From: Clostridiaceae bacterium
GTDB lineage: Bacteria; Bacillota; Clostridia; Oscillospirales; Acutalibacteraceae
Length of the DNA stretch: 40,806 bases
Reading direction: 5' to 3'
NCBI GenBank assembly: GCA_016282855.1
Contig: JAEELT010000001.1
Coordinates: 1 to 40,806 of the forward strand
In this document: piece after piece, positions 16,047 through 25,398 of the stretch
Layout: every line of letters begins with the position of its first letter
How positions within the stretch are numbered: the stretch's first letter is position 1
Program-made: the position numbers and the translations under genes
The notes under the pieces: model-generated
Seen by the model: only the letters and a program-made list of their open reading frames with translations
Database searches by the model: none
Told to the model about the DNA's origin: nothing

Positions 16047-17757
16047 AATTCTTAAGTATTCCAAGGGAAGCAAGCCGCTTTACGTGCTTGCTCCCCTGTT
16101 CAAGATGCTTGAAGCCGTTCTCGAGCTGACAGTACCGCTGATTATAGCTGAAATAATAGACAACGGCATTATAACGGGCAACAAACAGTATATCATAAAG
16201 CTGAGCATACAGCTTGTTATTCTCGGAGCGGTAGGACTTGTGTTTTCGATTACCGCTCAGTATTTTGCTGCCCGCGCCGCTGTGACAACAGTAAAAAAGG
16301 CTAAAAAATCATTGTTTGAGAAAATACAGTCGCTTTCGTTTTCTCAGCTGGACAAAACAGGCGGCTCTGCCTTGATTACAAGGCTTACTGCGGATATGGA
16401 CAGCGTTCAAAACGGTATAAACCTCACTCTGCGTCTCTTGCTTCGCTCCCCGTTTGTTGTCGCGGGAGCCTGCGTAATGGCTTACCGGGTGGACGGTGTT
16501 TCATCTCTTGTATTCGCCGGAACGGTACCTGTTCTTTGCATAATCATTATTGCGATTATGTCGGTTACTGTATCACTTTTCGGAAAAGTCAGAGGTGCTC
16601 TTGACAAAGTCCTGATTTCAGTCAGAGAAAGTGTAACCGGTGCAAGAGTTATCAGGGCATTCTGCAAAGAAGAAGAAACCGAAAAAGAGTTTAATATTCT
16701 TAATGATATCCTCACACACTTTCAGCTTGTAACAGGCAGGGTTTCGGCTCTGCTCAATCCCCTGACTCAGGCAGCGGTGAATATCGGTATAGCCGTTCTG
16801 ATTTACACCGGAGCTATAAGAGTAAACGCAGGTTTCATTACAGCCGGTGCCGTAGTTGCGCTGTATAACTATATGTCACAGATTCTCGTTGAGCTTGTCA
16901 AGTTTGCAAATCTTATCATTTCAATAACAAAATCCCTGGCCTGCGCAAAAAGAATCAGTGCAGTGCTTGATTTAACGGATGAAACCTCCGGCAACAGTCC
17001 TGAAGATTTCTTTTCAGACTCTTATATCGAATTCAGAAATGTTACATTTTCTTACAGCAAAGGCGCTGCCCCGGCATTAAAGAATGTATCGTTCAGGATA
17101 GACAAAGGAGACAAAGTAGGCATTATCGGCTCAACCGGCTCAGGCAAAACCACATTGATAAACCTCCTTTGCGGATTTTACAAACCGGACAGCGGCGAAA
17201 TATACATCGGCGGCAAAAGTATATCCGGCTACAGCCCGGAAGAGCTGAGAAGCTTAACATCCGTATGCGAGCAGAAGCCTTGCATTTTCAAGGGAACCGT
17301 ACGCTCAAACATCACTCTCGGCAACACAGACGCAACAGATAAAGAAATTGCCGACGCGCTTGAGATTTCGCAAGCAGCTTCTTTTGTGAATGAAAAAGAA
17401 GGTAAAACAGACGCTGTTTGTGAACAGGGCGGCATTAATTTCTCAGGCGGTCAGAGGCAGAGGCTTGCCATAGCAAGAGCCCTGCTTAAAAAGAGCGAAA
17501 TACTCATTCTTGACGATTCATTCAGCGCGCTTGACTATCAGACCGAAGCCAAACTGCGAAATGCGCTCTCAGGCGTTAAGGGTAAAACTTTATTTGTGAT
17601 TTCTCAGCGAACAGGGTCAATAACGGACTGTGATAAGATAATTGTGCTCGAAGACGGTGAAGCTGACACAGGCTCGCACGAAAGTCTGCTCGAATCAAAC
17701 GAAACATACAGAGAAATTCACCGTACTCAATTTGATGAGGAGGCGGAAGCTGTATGA
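16039..17757 (+). CDS. ABC exporter half-transporter, degenerate-site subunit
   Basis: 572 residues. An N-terminal domain of six membrane helices (to ~320) is fused to an ATPase domain. Walker A is GSTGSGKT (~364-371), the signature FSGGQRQR (~468) and Walker B ILILDD. The catalytic Glu after Walker B is Asp (DDSFSALD), and the H-loop histidine is Gln (VISQRTGS). That pair of changes marks the degenerate subunit of heterodimeric exporters such as TM287/288. Its start overlaps the glycosidase gene by 8 bases and its end overlaps the partner by 4 (ATGA). The substrate is unknown; drug, peptide or glycoside export are all possible. Confidence 0.93.
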   Translation: MIKILKYSKGSKPLYVLAPLFKMLEAVLELTVPLIIAEIIDNGIITGNKQYIIKLSIQLVILGAVGLVFSITAQYFAARAAVTTVKKAKKSLFEKIQSLSFSQLDKTGGSALITRLTADMDSVQNGINLTLRLLLRSPFVVAGACVMAYRVDGVSSLVFAGTVPVLCIIIIAIMSVTVSLFGKVRGALDKVLISVRESVTGARVIRAFCKEEETEKEFNILNDILTHFQLVTGRVSALLNPLTQAAVNIGIAVLIYTGAIRVNAGFITAGAVVALYNYMSQILVELVKFANLIISITKSLACAKRISAVLDLTDETSGNSPEDFFSDSYIEFRNVTFSYSKGAAPALKNVSFRIDKGDKVGIIGSTGSGKTTLINLLCGFYKPDSGEIYIGGKSISGYSPEELRSLTSVCEQKPCIFKGTVRSNITLGNTDATDKEIADALEISQAASFVNEKEGKTDAVCEQGGINFSGGQRQRLAIARALLKKSEILILDDSFSALDYQTEAKLRNALSGVKGKTLFVISQRTGSITDCDKIIVLEDGEADTGSHESLLESNETYREIHRTQFDEEAEAV

Positions 17758-19487
17758 AAAATAAAACAACTCTCCTAAAAGTACTCTCATCAATGAAAAA
17801 CTGCAGACTTCAGATTGCAGTTTCACTGCTATGCTCGGTTATTTCGGTATTATGTGCTCTGTATATTCCCGTCACAGCCGGAAAAGCCATTGATTTGCTG
17901 GTTTACAGCAAACCGGTTGATTTTACACAAATAAAAAAATATATTATTGTCATTGTCTGTCTTGCCGCAGCGGCCGGGCTGCTTCAGTGGATAATAAACG
18001 CCATCAACAACCGGGTTGCTTATATAACCGTGCGAGACCTCAGGAACAAGGCTGTTTCTAAAATCTGCGTTCTGCCCGTATCATATATTGACGGGGCTTC
18101 TGCGGGCGATATTGTCAGCAGAGTTATATCCGATGCAGATCAGCTTTCTGACGGTCTCATTATGGGCTTTTCACAGCTGTTCACCGGCATTTTCACCGCT
18201 GTTTGTACTCTTGTTTTCATGGTAAGGATAAATGTTACTATTGCTCTTGCAGTTGTTATACTTACCCCTCTCTCTCTGCTGATAGCAAGGTTTATTGCTT
18301 TCAGAACTCACTCAATGTTCAGAGCTCAGAGCGAATCGAGAGGAAAGCAAACCGCAATCATAGATGAATCAATCACCAACAGAAAAGTTATCAGCGCTTA
18401 CTCAGCGGAAGATAAATTCATCTCGGATTTTGACGAACTTAACGATGAATTCGCTGAGAATTCACTTAAAGCTGTTTTCTTTTCTTCAATTACAAACCCG
18501 TCAACGAGATTCGTAAACAATATGATTTACGCAGTTGTCGCGCTGACAGGAGCTCTCGGCTGTCTGACGGGAAATATAACGGTTGGCAGTCTTTCGGTTT
18601 TCCTTTCTTACGCCGGTCAGTACGCAAAACCATTCAATGAGATTTCAGGTGTGATTGCCGAGTTTCAGAATGCCCTTGCCTGCGCTGAGAGGCTGTTTGA
18701 AATAATAGAAGCCCGGCCCGATACTCCTGACCGGGAAAACGCAGCAGAGCTTATTCACGCCGAAGGCAATATTAAAGCTGAAAATGTATGCTTTTCTTAT
18801 GTGCCCGGAAGCAAGCTGATTGAAAACCTGAATATCAGTGTCAAACAAGGAGAGCAGATTGCAATAGTTGGCCCTACGGGCTGCGGTAAAACCACAATTA
18901 TTAACCTGCTGATGCGTTTTTATGATGTGCAAAGCGGCAGAATTACTCTTGACGGGCTCGATATCAAAGATATAAAACGCAAATCACTGAGAAGCAATTA
19001 CGGCATGGTCCTTCAGGAAACCTGGATTAAAACAGGAACTGTCAGAGATAATATAGCAATCGGGAAGCCCAACGCGACTGACGAGGAAATAATACTCGCG
19101 GCAAAATCCGCTCACGCTCATTCATTCATAATGAAACTTCCCGACGGTTACAATACAGTTATTTCCGATGACACCGGCGGGCTTTCTCAGGGTCAGAAGC
19201 AGCTGCTCTGCATAGCAAGAGTGCTTCTCTCGCTTCCGGAAATCATTATTCTCGATGAAGCAACATCATCAATTGACACAAGAACAGAACTGAAAATAAG
19301 AAAGGCATTCAAAAAGCTGACTGACGGCAAGACCAGTTTTATAGTAGCCCACCGGCTTTCAACAGTTAAAAATTCAGATCTGATTCTTGTTATGAAAGAC
19401 GGAAACATAATTGAGCAGGGTTCACATGATGAGCTTATGAAAAGACACGGGTTTTACGAGGAGCTCTACTCATCAAGAGTATACTGA
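17754..19487 (+). CDS. ABC exporter half-transporter, catalytic subunit
   Basis: 577 residues with six membrane helices followed by an ATPase domain. Walker A is GPTGCGKT (~373-380), Walker B is IIILDEATSSID with the catalytic Glu present, and the H-loop is VAHRLST. The signature is LSQGQKQL, with Gln in place of the first Gly of SGGQ. The canonical ATP site would thus combine this protein's Walker motifs with the partner's FSGGQ, and the second site would be degenerate on both sides. This is the expected complement to the upstream subunit, so the two form a heterodimer. A strong terminator follows within 10 bases. Confidence 0.93.
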   Translation: MKNKTTLLKVLSSMKNCRLQIAVSLLCSVISVLCALYIPVTAGKAIDLLVYSKPVDFTQIKKYIIVIVCLAAAAGLLQWIINAINNRVAYITVRDLRNKAVSKICVLPVSYIDGASAGDIVSRVISDADQLSDGLIMGFSQLFTGIFTAVCTLVFMVRINVTIALAVVILTPLSLLIARFIAFRTHSMFRAQSESRGKQTAIIDESITNRKVISAYSAEDKFISDFDELNDEFAENSLKAVFFSSITNPSTRFVNNMIYAVVALTGALGCLTGNITVGSLSVFLSYAGQYAKPFNEISGVIAEFQNALACAERLFEIIEARPDTPDRENAAELIHAEGNIKAENVCFSYVPGSKLIENLNISVKQGEQIAIVGPTGCGKTTIINLLMRFYDVQSGRITLDGLDIKDIKRKSLRSNYGMVLQETWIKTGTVRDNIAIGKPNATDEEIILAAKSAHAHSFIMKLPDGYNTVISDDTGGLSQGQKQLLCIARVLLSLPEIIILDEATSSIDTRTELKIRKAFKKLTDGKTSFIVAHRLSTVKNSDLILVMKDGNIIEQGSHDELMKRHGFYEELYSSRVY

Positions 19488-19495
19488 TTCACAAG

Positions 19496-19526
19496 GCGGC
19501 GTAAAGAGCTGTTTACGCCGCTTTTT
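19496..19526 (+). terminator. strong terminator of the glycosidase-ABC operon
   Basis: A perfect 10-base-pair stem (GCGGCGTAAA with TTTACGCCGC, six-base loop) is followed by five T. Confidence 0.93.
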
Positions 19527-19540
19527 CATATCTCTTTGGA

Positions 19541-19569
19541 TTGACAAATGAGCCCCCGACGTATATAAT
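19541..19569 (+). promoter_or_regulatory. promoter of the aconitase operon
   Basis: TTGACA at 19541-19546 and TATAAT at 19564-19569, both consensus, with a 17-base spacer. It lies 33 bases before the GTG start of aconitase. Confidence 0.88.
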
Positions 19570-19602
19570 TATTTTATTATTATTTAAAAAGGAGCTGATT
19601 CA

Positions 19603-21537
19603 GTGGGATACACAATCGGACAAAAGCTCATTAAAGCGCACCTGATTGAGGGAGAAATGACACCCGGCACGGAAATAGGTATCAGAATTGACCAGACCCT
19701 CACTCAGGATGCAACAGGCACTATGGCATATCTCGAGTTTGAAGCTATGGGAATAGACAGGGTAAAAACCGAGCTGTCTGTTGCTTATATCGACCATAAC
19801 ACTCTTCAAACCGGATTTGAAAACGCCGATGACCACAGGTTTATCCAGTCCGTAGCCAAAAAGCGCGGTCTTCTCTATTCGAAGCCCGGAAACGGAATAT
19901 GTCACCAGGTTCACCTCGAGCGTTTCGGCAAGCCGGGTAAAACGCTCATCGGTTCCGACTCTCACACTCCCACAGGAGGCGGCATTGGAATGCTTGCAAT
20001 CGGAGCCGGCGGCCTCGATGTTGCCGTTGCGATGGGCGGGGGCACATATTACACCACAATGCCGAAAATGACACTTGTAAGACTCAGCGGCAAGCTTTCG
20101 CCATGGGTAAGCGCAAAAGATGTTATTCTCGATGTGCTGCGCATTATGAGTGTTAAAGGCGGAGTAGGCAAGATTATCGAATACGGCGGAGAAGGCGTAA
20201 AGACCTTATCAGTACCCGAAAGAGCTACAATTACTAATATGGGTGCCGAGCTCGGAGCCACAACATCTGTCTTCCCATCAGATGAGATTACAAAAGAGTT
20301 CCTCAGGGCGCAGGGCCGCGAAAACGATTGGACAGAGCTCAGCAGCGATGCCGACGCGGAATATGATGAAATTATCGATATTGACTTATCGTCCCTGGCT
20401 CCCCTTGCGGCAATGCCTCACATGCCCGATAATGTAAAAACAGTCGAAGAAATCGGTAAGATTAAAATCAACCAGGTCTGCATAGGATCCTGCACAAATT
20501 CTTCACTCTCCGATATGATGAAGGTTGCCGCTATTCTCAAGGGCAAAAAGGTTGCGCCGAATGTGAGCCTGACAATATCACCGGGTTCAATGCAGGTGCT
20601 CAATATGCTTTCACTCAACGGAGCGCTTTCCGATATTATTTCATCCGGAGCCCGTCTTCTTGAATGCGCATGCGGCCCCTGTATCGGTATGGGTCAGTCT
20701 CCCAATTCAGCCGGCATCTCGCTCAGAACATTCAACAGAAACTTCGAAGGAAGATCCGGAACGGCAGACGCCGGCATTTACCTCGTAAGCCCCGAAGTAG
20801 CCGCCGCTTCAGCGCTGACCGGCGTACTCACCGACCCGAGGACACTCGGAGAGATGCCTGCAATAACCTTACCCGGCAGCTTCATAATCAACGATAACAT
20901 GATTGAAAAGCCCGCATCTCCCGACGAAGCGGACAGCGTTGAAATACTCTACGGCCCCAACATCAAGCCTTTCCCCTCAAGTACAGATCTGCCCGAAAGC
21001 ATTACCGCAAAAGCCGTGCTCAAGGTCGGGGATAATATCACCACAGACCATATTATGCCTGCAGGAGCAAAAATACTCCCCTATCGTTCCAATATACCTT
21101 ATCTTTCCAATTTCTGTTTCAGACAGTGCGATGAGAAATTTGCGGAGCATTGCAAAGAAGCCGGCAGCGGAATAATAATAGGAGGCTCCAACTACGGTCA
21201 GGGTTCATCAAGAGAGCATGCGGCTCTTGTTCCTCTTTATCTCGGAATCAGGGCAGTCATCACAAAGTCGTTTGCAAGAATTCATCTTGCTAATCTGATT
21301 AACGCCGGAATTATGCCTTTCACTTTTGCAAACCCCGATGACTATGACCGTATTGACACAAATGATGAGCTTGCGCTTGATGGAATAAGAGAAAAAATTA
21401 TTTCCGGCTCGGCCGTAACCCTCAAAAACATAACCAAAGGCGAAGAATATGCTTTGCTCAGCAATTATTCCGAAAGGCAGAAAGCTATGATTCTCGCAGG
21501 CGGTTTACTTAATTATACAAAGAACAACGCAAAGTGA
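19603..21537 (+). CDS. acn: aconitate hydratase
   Basis: The 644-residue enzyme interconverts citrate and isocitrate through a 4Fe-4S cluster. Cluster ligands fall in SCTNSS (Cys297) and in CACGPC (Cys357 and Cys360), matching the family spacing. The N-terminal half has GSDSHTPTGGGIGMLAIGAG. The C-terminal swivel domain has TTDHIMPAG and GGSNYGQGSSREHAA. The length matches the short clostridial/mitochondrial-like branch. The start is GTG 19603, preceded by AAGGAGCTG; there is no better ATG. The isocitrate dehydrogenase gene begins 11 bases after its stop, so the two steps from citrate to 2-oxoglutarate are made together. Citrate synthase is not in the window. Confidence 0.95.
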   Translation: MGYTIGQKLIKAHLIEGEMTPGTEIGIRIDQTLTQDATGTMAYLEFEAMGIDRVKTELSVAYIDHNTLQTGFENADDHRFIQSVAKKRGLLYSKPGNGICHQVHLERFGKPGKTLIGSDSHTPTGGGIGMLAIGAGGLDVAVAMGGGTYYTTMPKMTLVRLSGKLSPWVSAKDVILDVLRIMSVKGGVGKIIEYGGEGVKTLSVPERATITNMGAELGATTSVFPSDEITKEFLRAQGRENDWTELSSDADAEYDEIIDIDLSSLAPLAAMPHMPDNVKTVEEIGKIKINQVCIGSCTNSSLSDMMKVAAILKGKKVAPNVSLTISPGSMQVLNMLSLNGALSDIISSGARLLECACGPCIGMGQSPNSAGISLRTFNRNFEGRSGTADAGIYLVSPEVAAASALTGVLTDPRTLGEMPAITLPGSFIINDNMIEKPASPDEADSVEILYGPNIKPFPSSTDLPESITAKAVLKVGDNITTDHIMPAGAKILPYRSNIPYLSNFCFRQCDEKFAEHCKEAGSGIIIGGSNYGQGSSREHAALVPLYLGIRAVITKSFARIHLANLINAGIMPFTFANPDDYDRIDTNDELALDGIREKIISGSAVTLKNITKGEEYALLSNYSERQKAMILAGGLLNYTKNNAK

Positions 21538-21548
21538 GGTATAAATAA

Positions 21549-22712
21549 ATGACAGAAGCTCAAGTTAAAGCTGCGGTAGAAAAATTCGAACAGCTTGTTA
21601 GAGAACAAAACGAAAGAAGCGAAAATATCAAAAAGCAGGGCGATTTTATTGACTATAACGCTCTTGACAAAATAACCATCGGAGTATGCGGCGGCGACGG
21701 CATAGGTCCCATAATCACACACGAAGCCGCAAGGGTACTCGCTTTTCTGCTTAAAAAGGATGTTGACAGCGGCAAAATCGAGTTCAGAGACATTGACGGG
21801 CTCACTATTGAAAACAGAGTTGCCGCCAACAAAGCGATTCCCGATGATGTGCTTGAAGAGCTTAAAAAATGTCCGGTTATCCTCAAAGGTCCCACAACCA
21901 CTCCCCAGGCAGGAGATCCATGGCCCAACATTGAGAGCGCTAATGTCGCTATGAGAAAAGCTCTCGATCTTTTCGCCAATGTAAGACCCGTTAAAGTACC
22001 CGAAGAGGGAATTGACTGGACTTTCTTTAGAGAGAACACCGAAGGAGCTTACGCAGTAGGTTCAAAAGGTATCAACATAACCGATGATCTTGCAATGGAT
22101 TTCGTTGTCACAACTACAGAAGGATCTGAAAGAATCGCAAGACTCGCTTATGAATATGCCAGAAAAAATAAAAAAGACAGGGTATCAATAATTCAAAAAG
22201 CAAACATAATCAAAACAACCGACGGCAAATTCCTCAACATAGCAAAGAACATCGGAAAAGATTACCCCGAAATAACAACAGACGAGTGGTACATTGACAT
22301 TACCACCGCGAAGCTCATTGACAAAAAACGCAGAACTGATTTCAAAGTATTTGTTCTTCCGAATCTCTACGGCGATATAATCACCGACGAAGCTGCTGAG
22401 TTTATGGGCGGTGTCGGCACTGCCGGCAGCGCTAACATCGGCAAGAAGTATGCAATGTTTGAAGCTATTCACGGCTCTGCGCCCAGGATGATAAAAGAAG
22501 GCAGAGGCAAATACGCAGACCCCTGCTCTATGCTCAGGGCTTCTGTTATGCTCCTTTCTCATATCGGCAGGCAGGATGAAGCAGACAAGCTTGAAAGAGC
22601 GCTTGACATTTGCATGTATGAGGAAAAGAAAATCGGCATAACCGGCAGGGATGACGGCTGCACCTGCGAAGAGTTCGGAAATTATGTAATGGAAACTCTT
22701 GAAACATTATAA
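21549..22712 (+). CDS. icd: isocitrate dehydrogenase (isocitrate/isopropylmalate dehydrogenase family)
   Basis: 387 residues of the beta-decarboxylating dehydrogenase family. A family-typical N-terminal extension of about 50 residues precedes the GGDGIGP loop. SANVAMRKALDLFANVRP contains the Ser, Asn and Arg residues that bind isocitrate. FRENTEGAY, VLPNLYGDIITDEAAE and AIHGSAP follow in order. The cofactor region after HGSAP (RMIKEGRG) lacks the Lys-Tyr pair usual for NADP enzymes of the E. coli type, so NAD is more likely, but this is weak. Operon position after aconitase favours isocitrate over isopropylmalate as substrate; no leucine genes are nearby. Confidence 0.88.
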   Translation: MTEAQVKAAVEKFEQLVREQNERSENIKKQGDFIDYNALDKITIGVCGGDGIGPIITHEAARVLAFLLKKDVDSGKIEFRDIDGLTIENRVAANKAIPDDVLEELKKCPVILKGPTTTPQAGDPWPNIESANVAMRKALDLFANVRPVKVPEEGIDWTFFRENTEGAYAVGSKGINITDDLAMDFVVTTTEGSERIARLAYEYARKNKKDRVSIIQKANIIKTTDGKFLNIAKNIGKDYPEITTDEWYIDITTAKLIDKKRRTDFKVFVLPNLYGDIITDEAAEFMGGVGTAGSANIGKKYAMFEAIHGSAPRMIKEGRGKYADPCSMLRASVMLLSHIGRQDEADKLERALDICMYEEKKIGITGRDDGCTCEEFGNYVMETLETL

Positions 22713-22723
22713 GGAGAATTGAA

Positions 22724-24424
22724 ATGAAAAAAACAATTACTCTGACATGTGCGCTTATTGTTGCGCTCCTGTTTGTAACCAACGCTTTCGCCGAAGGTCT
22801 TCCTTCAAGGTACAGCTCTGTTGAGCAGGGTTATGTCACATCCGTAAAGGATCAGGAATATTCCGGAGCCTGTGAAGCCTTTTCAGCAATCAGCTGTATA
22901 GAGAGTGATTATATAATCAAAGGCTACGGTACAGTTGAAGATACTGATTTTTCCGAAACATATCTTTACTGGAACGCGAACATGCTTTACACCGATGATG
23001 AAGATTCCCGCATATACGGAGACGGAGTATATTTCGGTGATGACTATACTTTTTATGACTATTACAACAAAGGTCTTCAAAATAATGACCTTTTCTCAGT
23101 GCTTAAGACAGATTCCGCCATCGCTTACGAAAACGATTTTCCGTTTGACTCATTAAGAGAGGACAATCTCGATTACTATTCATCCGATAAAAGATTCGCA
23201 AGCGGCTGCAATGTAAGAGCAGATGAAGTTGTATATTTTGCAAGAGAAGACTTCGACTCCATCAAGCAGTGGATAATTGACCACGGCTCCGTATGCGTTA
23301 ATTTCTTCTCCGGGGAATACAGCAAAATTGACGGCAACACTGTTGCAACAGAAATCCTCGACCCAATGCCCAACCACAGCGTTGCAATAGTGGGCTGGGA
23401 TGATGATATAAGAACAAGCAGGGATTTCGCTTTTAAAGAAAAAAGAGGCGCCTGGCTTTGTAAAAACAGCTGGAGCGAATACTGGGGCGATAACGGATAT
23501 TTCTGGCTTCCTTACTCAAACAGTTCAATCGATGAAATGATCGGTATATCAATTGTAGTTGACGAAAGCTGCACAGATAAATACACATATAACGGCTATA
23601 CCCTTTATTCATTACTTGATGCTGAATCTGTCGCAAATTATTTCACTGCCGATTACAGCGGAACCGTCAGTCAGTTCTCCGCCATATGCGTTGAAGACTC
23701 CGACATCACAATAACCGCTTATGAGGATAACGGCGACAAGATTCCCGACTCCGGCAAAAAGCTTGCAAGCGTTACCGCGCATGCCGAAAAATTCGGATAC
23801 TATACATTTGATCTGGACACTCCGTTTTATATAAACGAAAACGAATCATTCTGGCTGGTTGCCGAATACTCAGAGTATCCCTTACTCGAGCTTGAATTAG
23901 GCGAATACACTTTCGGTAAAGAAAATGAATCTTATTATTATTATGAAGGCGAATGGTATGATTCGGCAGAAAACCCCAATTATGCAAACGCCGCCGTTGA
24001 CGCAATTATAACAGGCGAGCACGAATACGGTGAGCCCGTTACCGTAGAAGCCACTTGCGAACAGAACGGTTTTGAACTGACCACATGCGAAAAATGCGGC
24101 AAATCAACAAGAACCGAAACTCCGGCAAAAGGCCACGATTACGGCGAATGGGAAACAGCCATTCCCGCTGCGGGAGATCAGCCCGCACTGCTCGCAAGAG
24201 AATGCTCCGTTTGTGAAAAAACCGAACTAATGGTTGTCTACAGTGACGGAACCGAAGAGATAATTGATAATATAGACCAGTATTATCTTATAGTATCGGA
24301 AAATGATTCAGGCTTTAACATTTACAGATCTCTGACTGAAAACATAAACAGTTTTAATATTTTTACCGAAGCAGTAAGAGGAACGGCAGTCAAGACAATA
24401 CTTGAATTGGCAGAAGCAATTTAA
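22724..24424 (+). CDS. secreted papain-like (C1 family) cysteine peptidase with C-terminal CxxC repeats
   Basis: 566 residues with a signal peptide (cut near AFA|E, residue 23). The C1 catalytic set is Gln44 and Cys50 (DQEYSGACEAFS), His near 218 (PNHSVAIVGWD) and Asn near 248 (CKNSWSEYWG). The residue after the catalytic Cys is Glu rather than the usual Trp. Residues ~290-430 look like the beta-rich lectin-like domain often fused to bacterial C1 peptidases. The tail holds two short repeats with CEKCG and CSVCE pairs and GHDYGEWE, a module common in Firmicute surface proteins. No propeptide or cell-wall sorting motif is visible. It starts 11 bases after the isocitrate dehydrogenase stop with AAGGAG, so it may share that transcript, and it ends at a strong terminator. 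Confidence 0.85.
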   Translation: MKKTITLTCALIVALLFVTNAFAEGLPSRYSSVEQGYVTSVKDQEYSGACEAFSAISCIESDYIIKGYGTVEDTDFSETYLYWNANMLYTDDEDSRIYGDGVYFGDDYTFYDYYNKGLQNNDLFSVLKTDSAIAYENDFPFDSLREDNLDYYSSDKRFASGCNVRADEVVYFAREDFDSIKQWIIDHGSVCVNFFSGEYSKIDGNTVATEILDPMPNHSVAIVGWDDDIRTSRDFAFKEKRGAWLCKNSWSEYWGDNGYFWLPYSNSSIDEMIGISIVVDESCTDKYTYNGYTLYSLLDAESVANYFTADYSGTVSQFSAICVEDSDITITAYEDNGDKIPDSGKKLASVTAHAEKFGYYTFDLDTPFYINENESFWLVAEYSEYPLLELELGEYTFGKENESYYYYEGEWYDSAENPNYANAAVDAIITGEHEYGEPVTVEATCEQNGFELTTCEKCGKSTRTETPAKGHDYGEWETAIPAAGDQPALLARECSVCEKTELMVVYSDGTEEIIDNIDQYYLIVSENDSGFNIYRSLTENINSFNIFTEAVRGTAVKTILELAEAI

Positions 24425-24436
24425 ATTTTTAAGACC

Positions 24437-24472
24437 AAAATCCGGCAGTATATTTTAACTGCCGGATTTTTT
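24437..24472 (+). terminator. strong terminator after the aconitase-IDH-peptidase unit
   Basis: AAATCCGGCAGT and ACTGCCGGATTT form a perfect 12-base-pair stem with an eight-base loop. The stem's own T run is extended by TTT. Confidence 0.93.
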
Positions 24473-24570
24473 GTCATATTTTTATAAAATTTATATTGAT
24501 TACTTGATTTAATAAACTGTAAGTGATAGATTATAGTTATTATATATACCGGAGAAAGGAGTGAAATGAT

Positions 24571-25398
24571 TTGAGCAAAAAGCGAAGGATAATCAGCATT
24601 ATCCTGTTTGTGCTGATTGTAGCCACGCTTGTTACCGGAATCATTCTGACATCCGACCCGTCCGCCGAAAAAGAACCGATTAAAGAAGCAATGAAGGATG
24701 CCGTACTTCACGAATCGGATAAAATCAGTCTATTCGGTATAATACAGGTGAATCCCGGGCTTATTTCCGCTTTAATCGTTAATGGTGTGCTGATTCTCGG
24801 TGCATTGCTGCTGCGAATATTTGTTATACCGAAGTTTTCAATGAATCCGGGAAAGCTCCAATATGTAATTGAGCAGATAACAGGGCTTTTTGCCGGTGTT
24901 TCAAAAACAAACAGTCCGGACAGGCCGGTGTTTATCGGAGGATATATATTTGCCGCGGGCACATATATATTTATGAGCACAATGTTTGAGCTGCTCGGCA
25001 TTCAGGCAGTAACGGTAAACGGACATTCTGTTTCTCTGCCCGCTCCGCTCGCTGACATCAACGGAGCTATTGCAATGGGCTTAATGTCATACGGCGTAAT
25101 TCTTTTCGGCGGGCTGATATGCAACGGTCCTAAAGGTATGCTTCACGCGCTCAAGGATTTCTCACTGCCGATTTCAATGAGCTTCAGGCTTTTCGGCGCA
25201 TTGCTTTCCGGAGCGCTTGTAACCGAGCTTGTTTATTATTACGCTCTTACCAGCTATGTGCTACCTGTAATTGTCGGAATATTGTTCACAATACTTCACG
25301 CATTTATTCAGTCCTATGTTCTGATAACGCTTGTTTCCATATTCTACGGTGAATCAACCGAAAAAAAAGAAAAAGAAAAGAGGAAAAACCATGAATAA
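24571..25398 (+). CDS. atpB: ATP synthase F0 subunit a
   Basis: 275 residues with about six membrane helices. The essential arginine lies in SFRLFGALLSGA (Arg206), equivalent to E. coli Arg210. HAFIQSYVLITLVS near the C-terminus is the last helix facing the c ring. The start is TTG 24571: AAAGGAGTGA (24556-24565) is correctly spaced for it, and the nearby ATG 24566 hits a stop at once. An added N-terminal hydrophobic helix (residues ~4-27) sits before the conserved core. The end overlaps the c-subunit start by 8 bases. No clear sigma-A promoter could be assigned in the AT-rich 24480-24555 stretch. Confidence 0.92.
   Translation: MSKKRRIISIILFVLIVATLVTGIILTSDPSAEKEPIKEAMKDAVLHESDKISLFGIIQVNPGLISALIVNGVLILGALLLRIFVIPKFSMNPGKLQYVIEQITGLFAGVSKTNSPDRPVFIGGYIFAAGTYIFMSTMFELLGIQAVTVNGHSVSLPAPLADINGAIAMGLMSYGVILFGGLICNGPKGMLHALKDFSLPISMSFRLFGALLSGALVTELVYYYALTSYVLPVIVGILFTILHAFIQSYVLITLVSIFYGESTEKKEKEKRKNHE

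Noticed and set aside
24480-24555. Promoter for the ATP synthase operon
   Set aside because: TTGATT hexamers occur but no pair with an acceptable -10 at 16-18 bases was convincing.
25331-25390. Twenty-residue Lys-rich extension of the c subunit
   Set aside because: It lies within the atpB coding region, while ATG 25391 has its own ribosome site and starts a good signal peptide.
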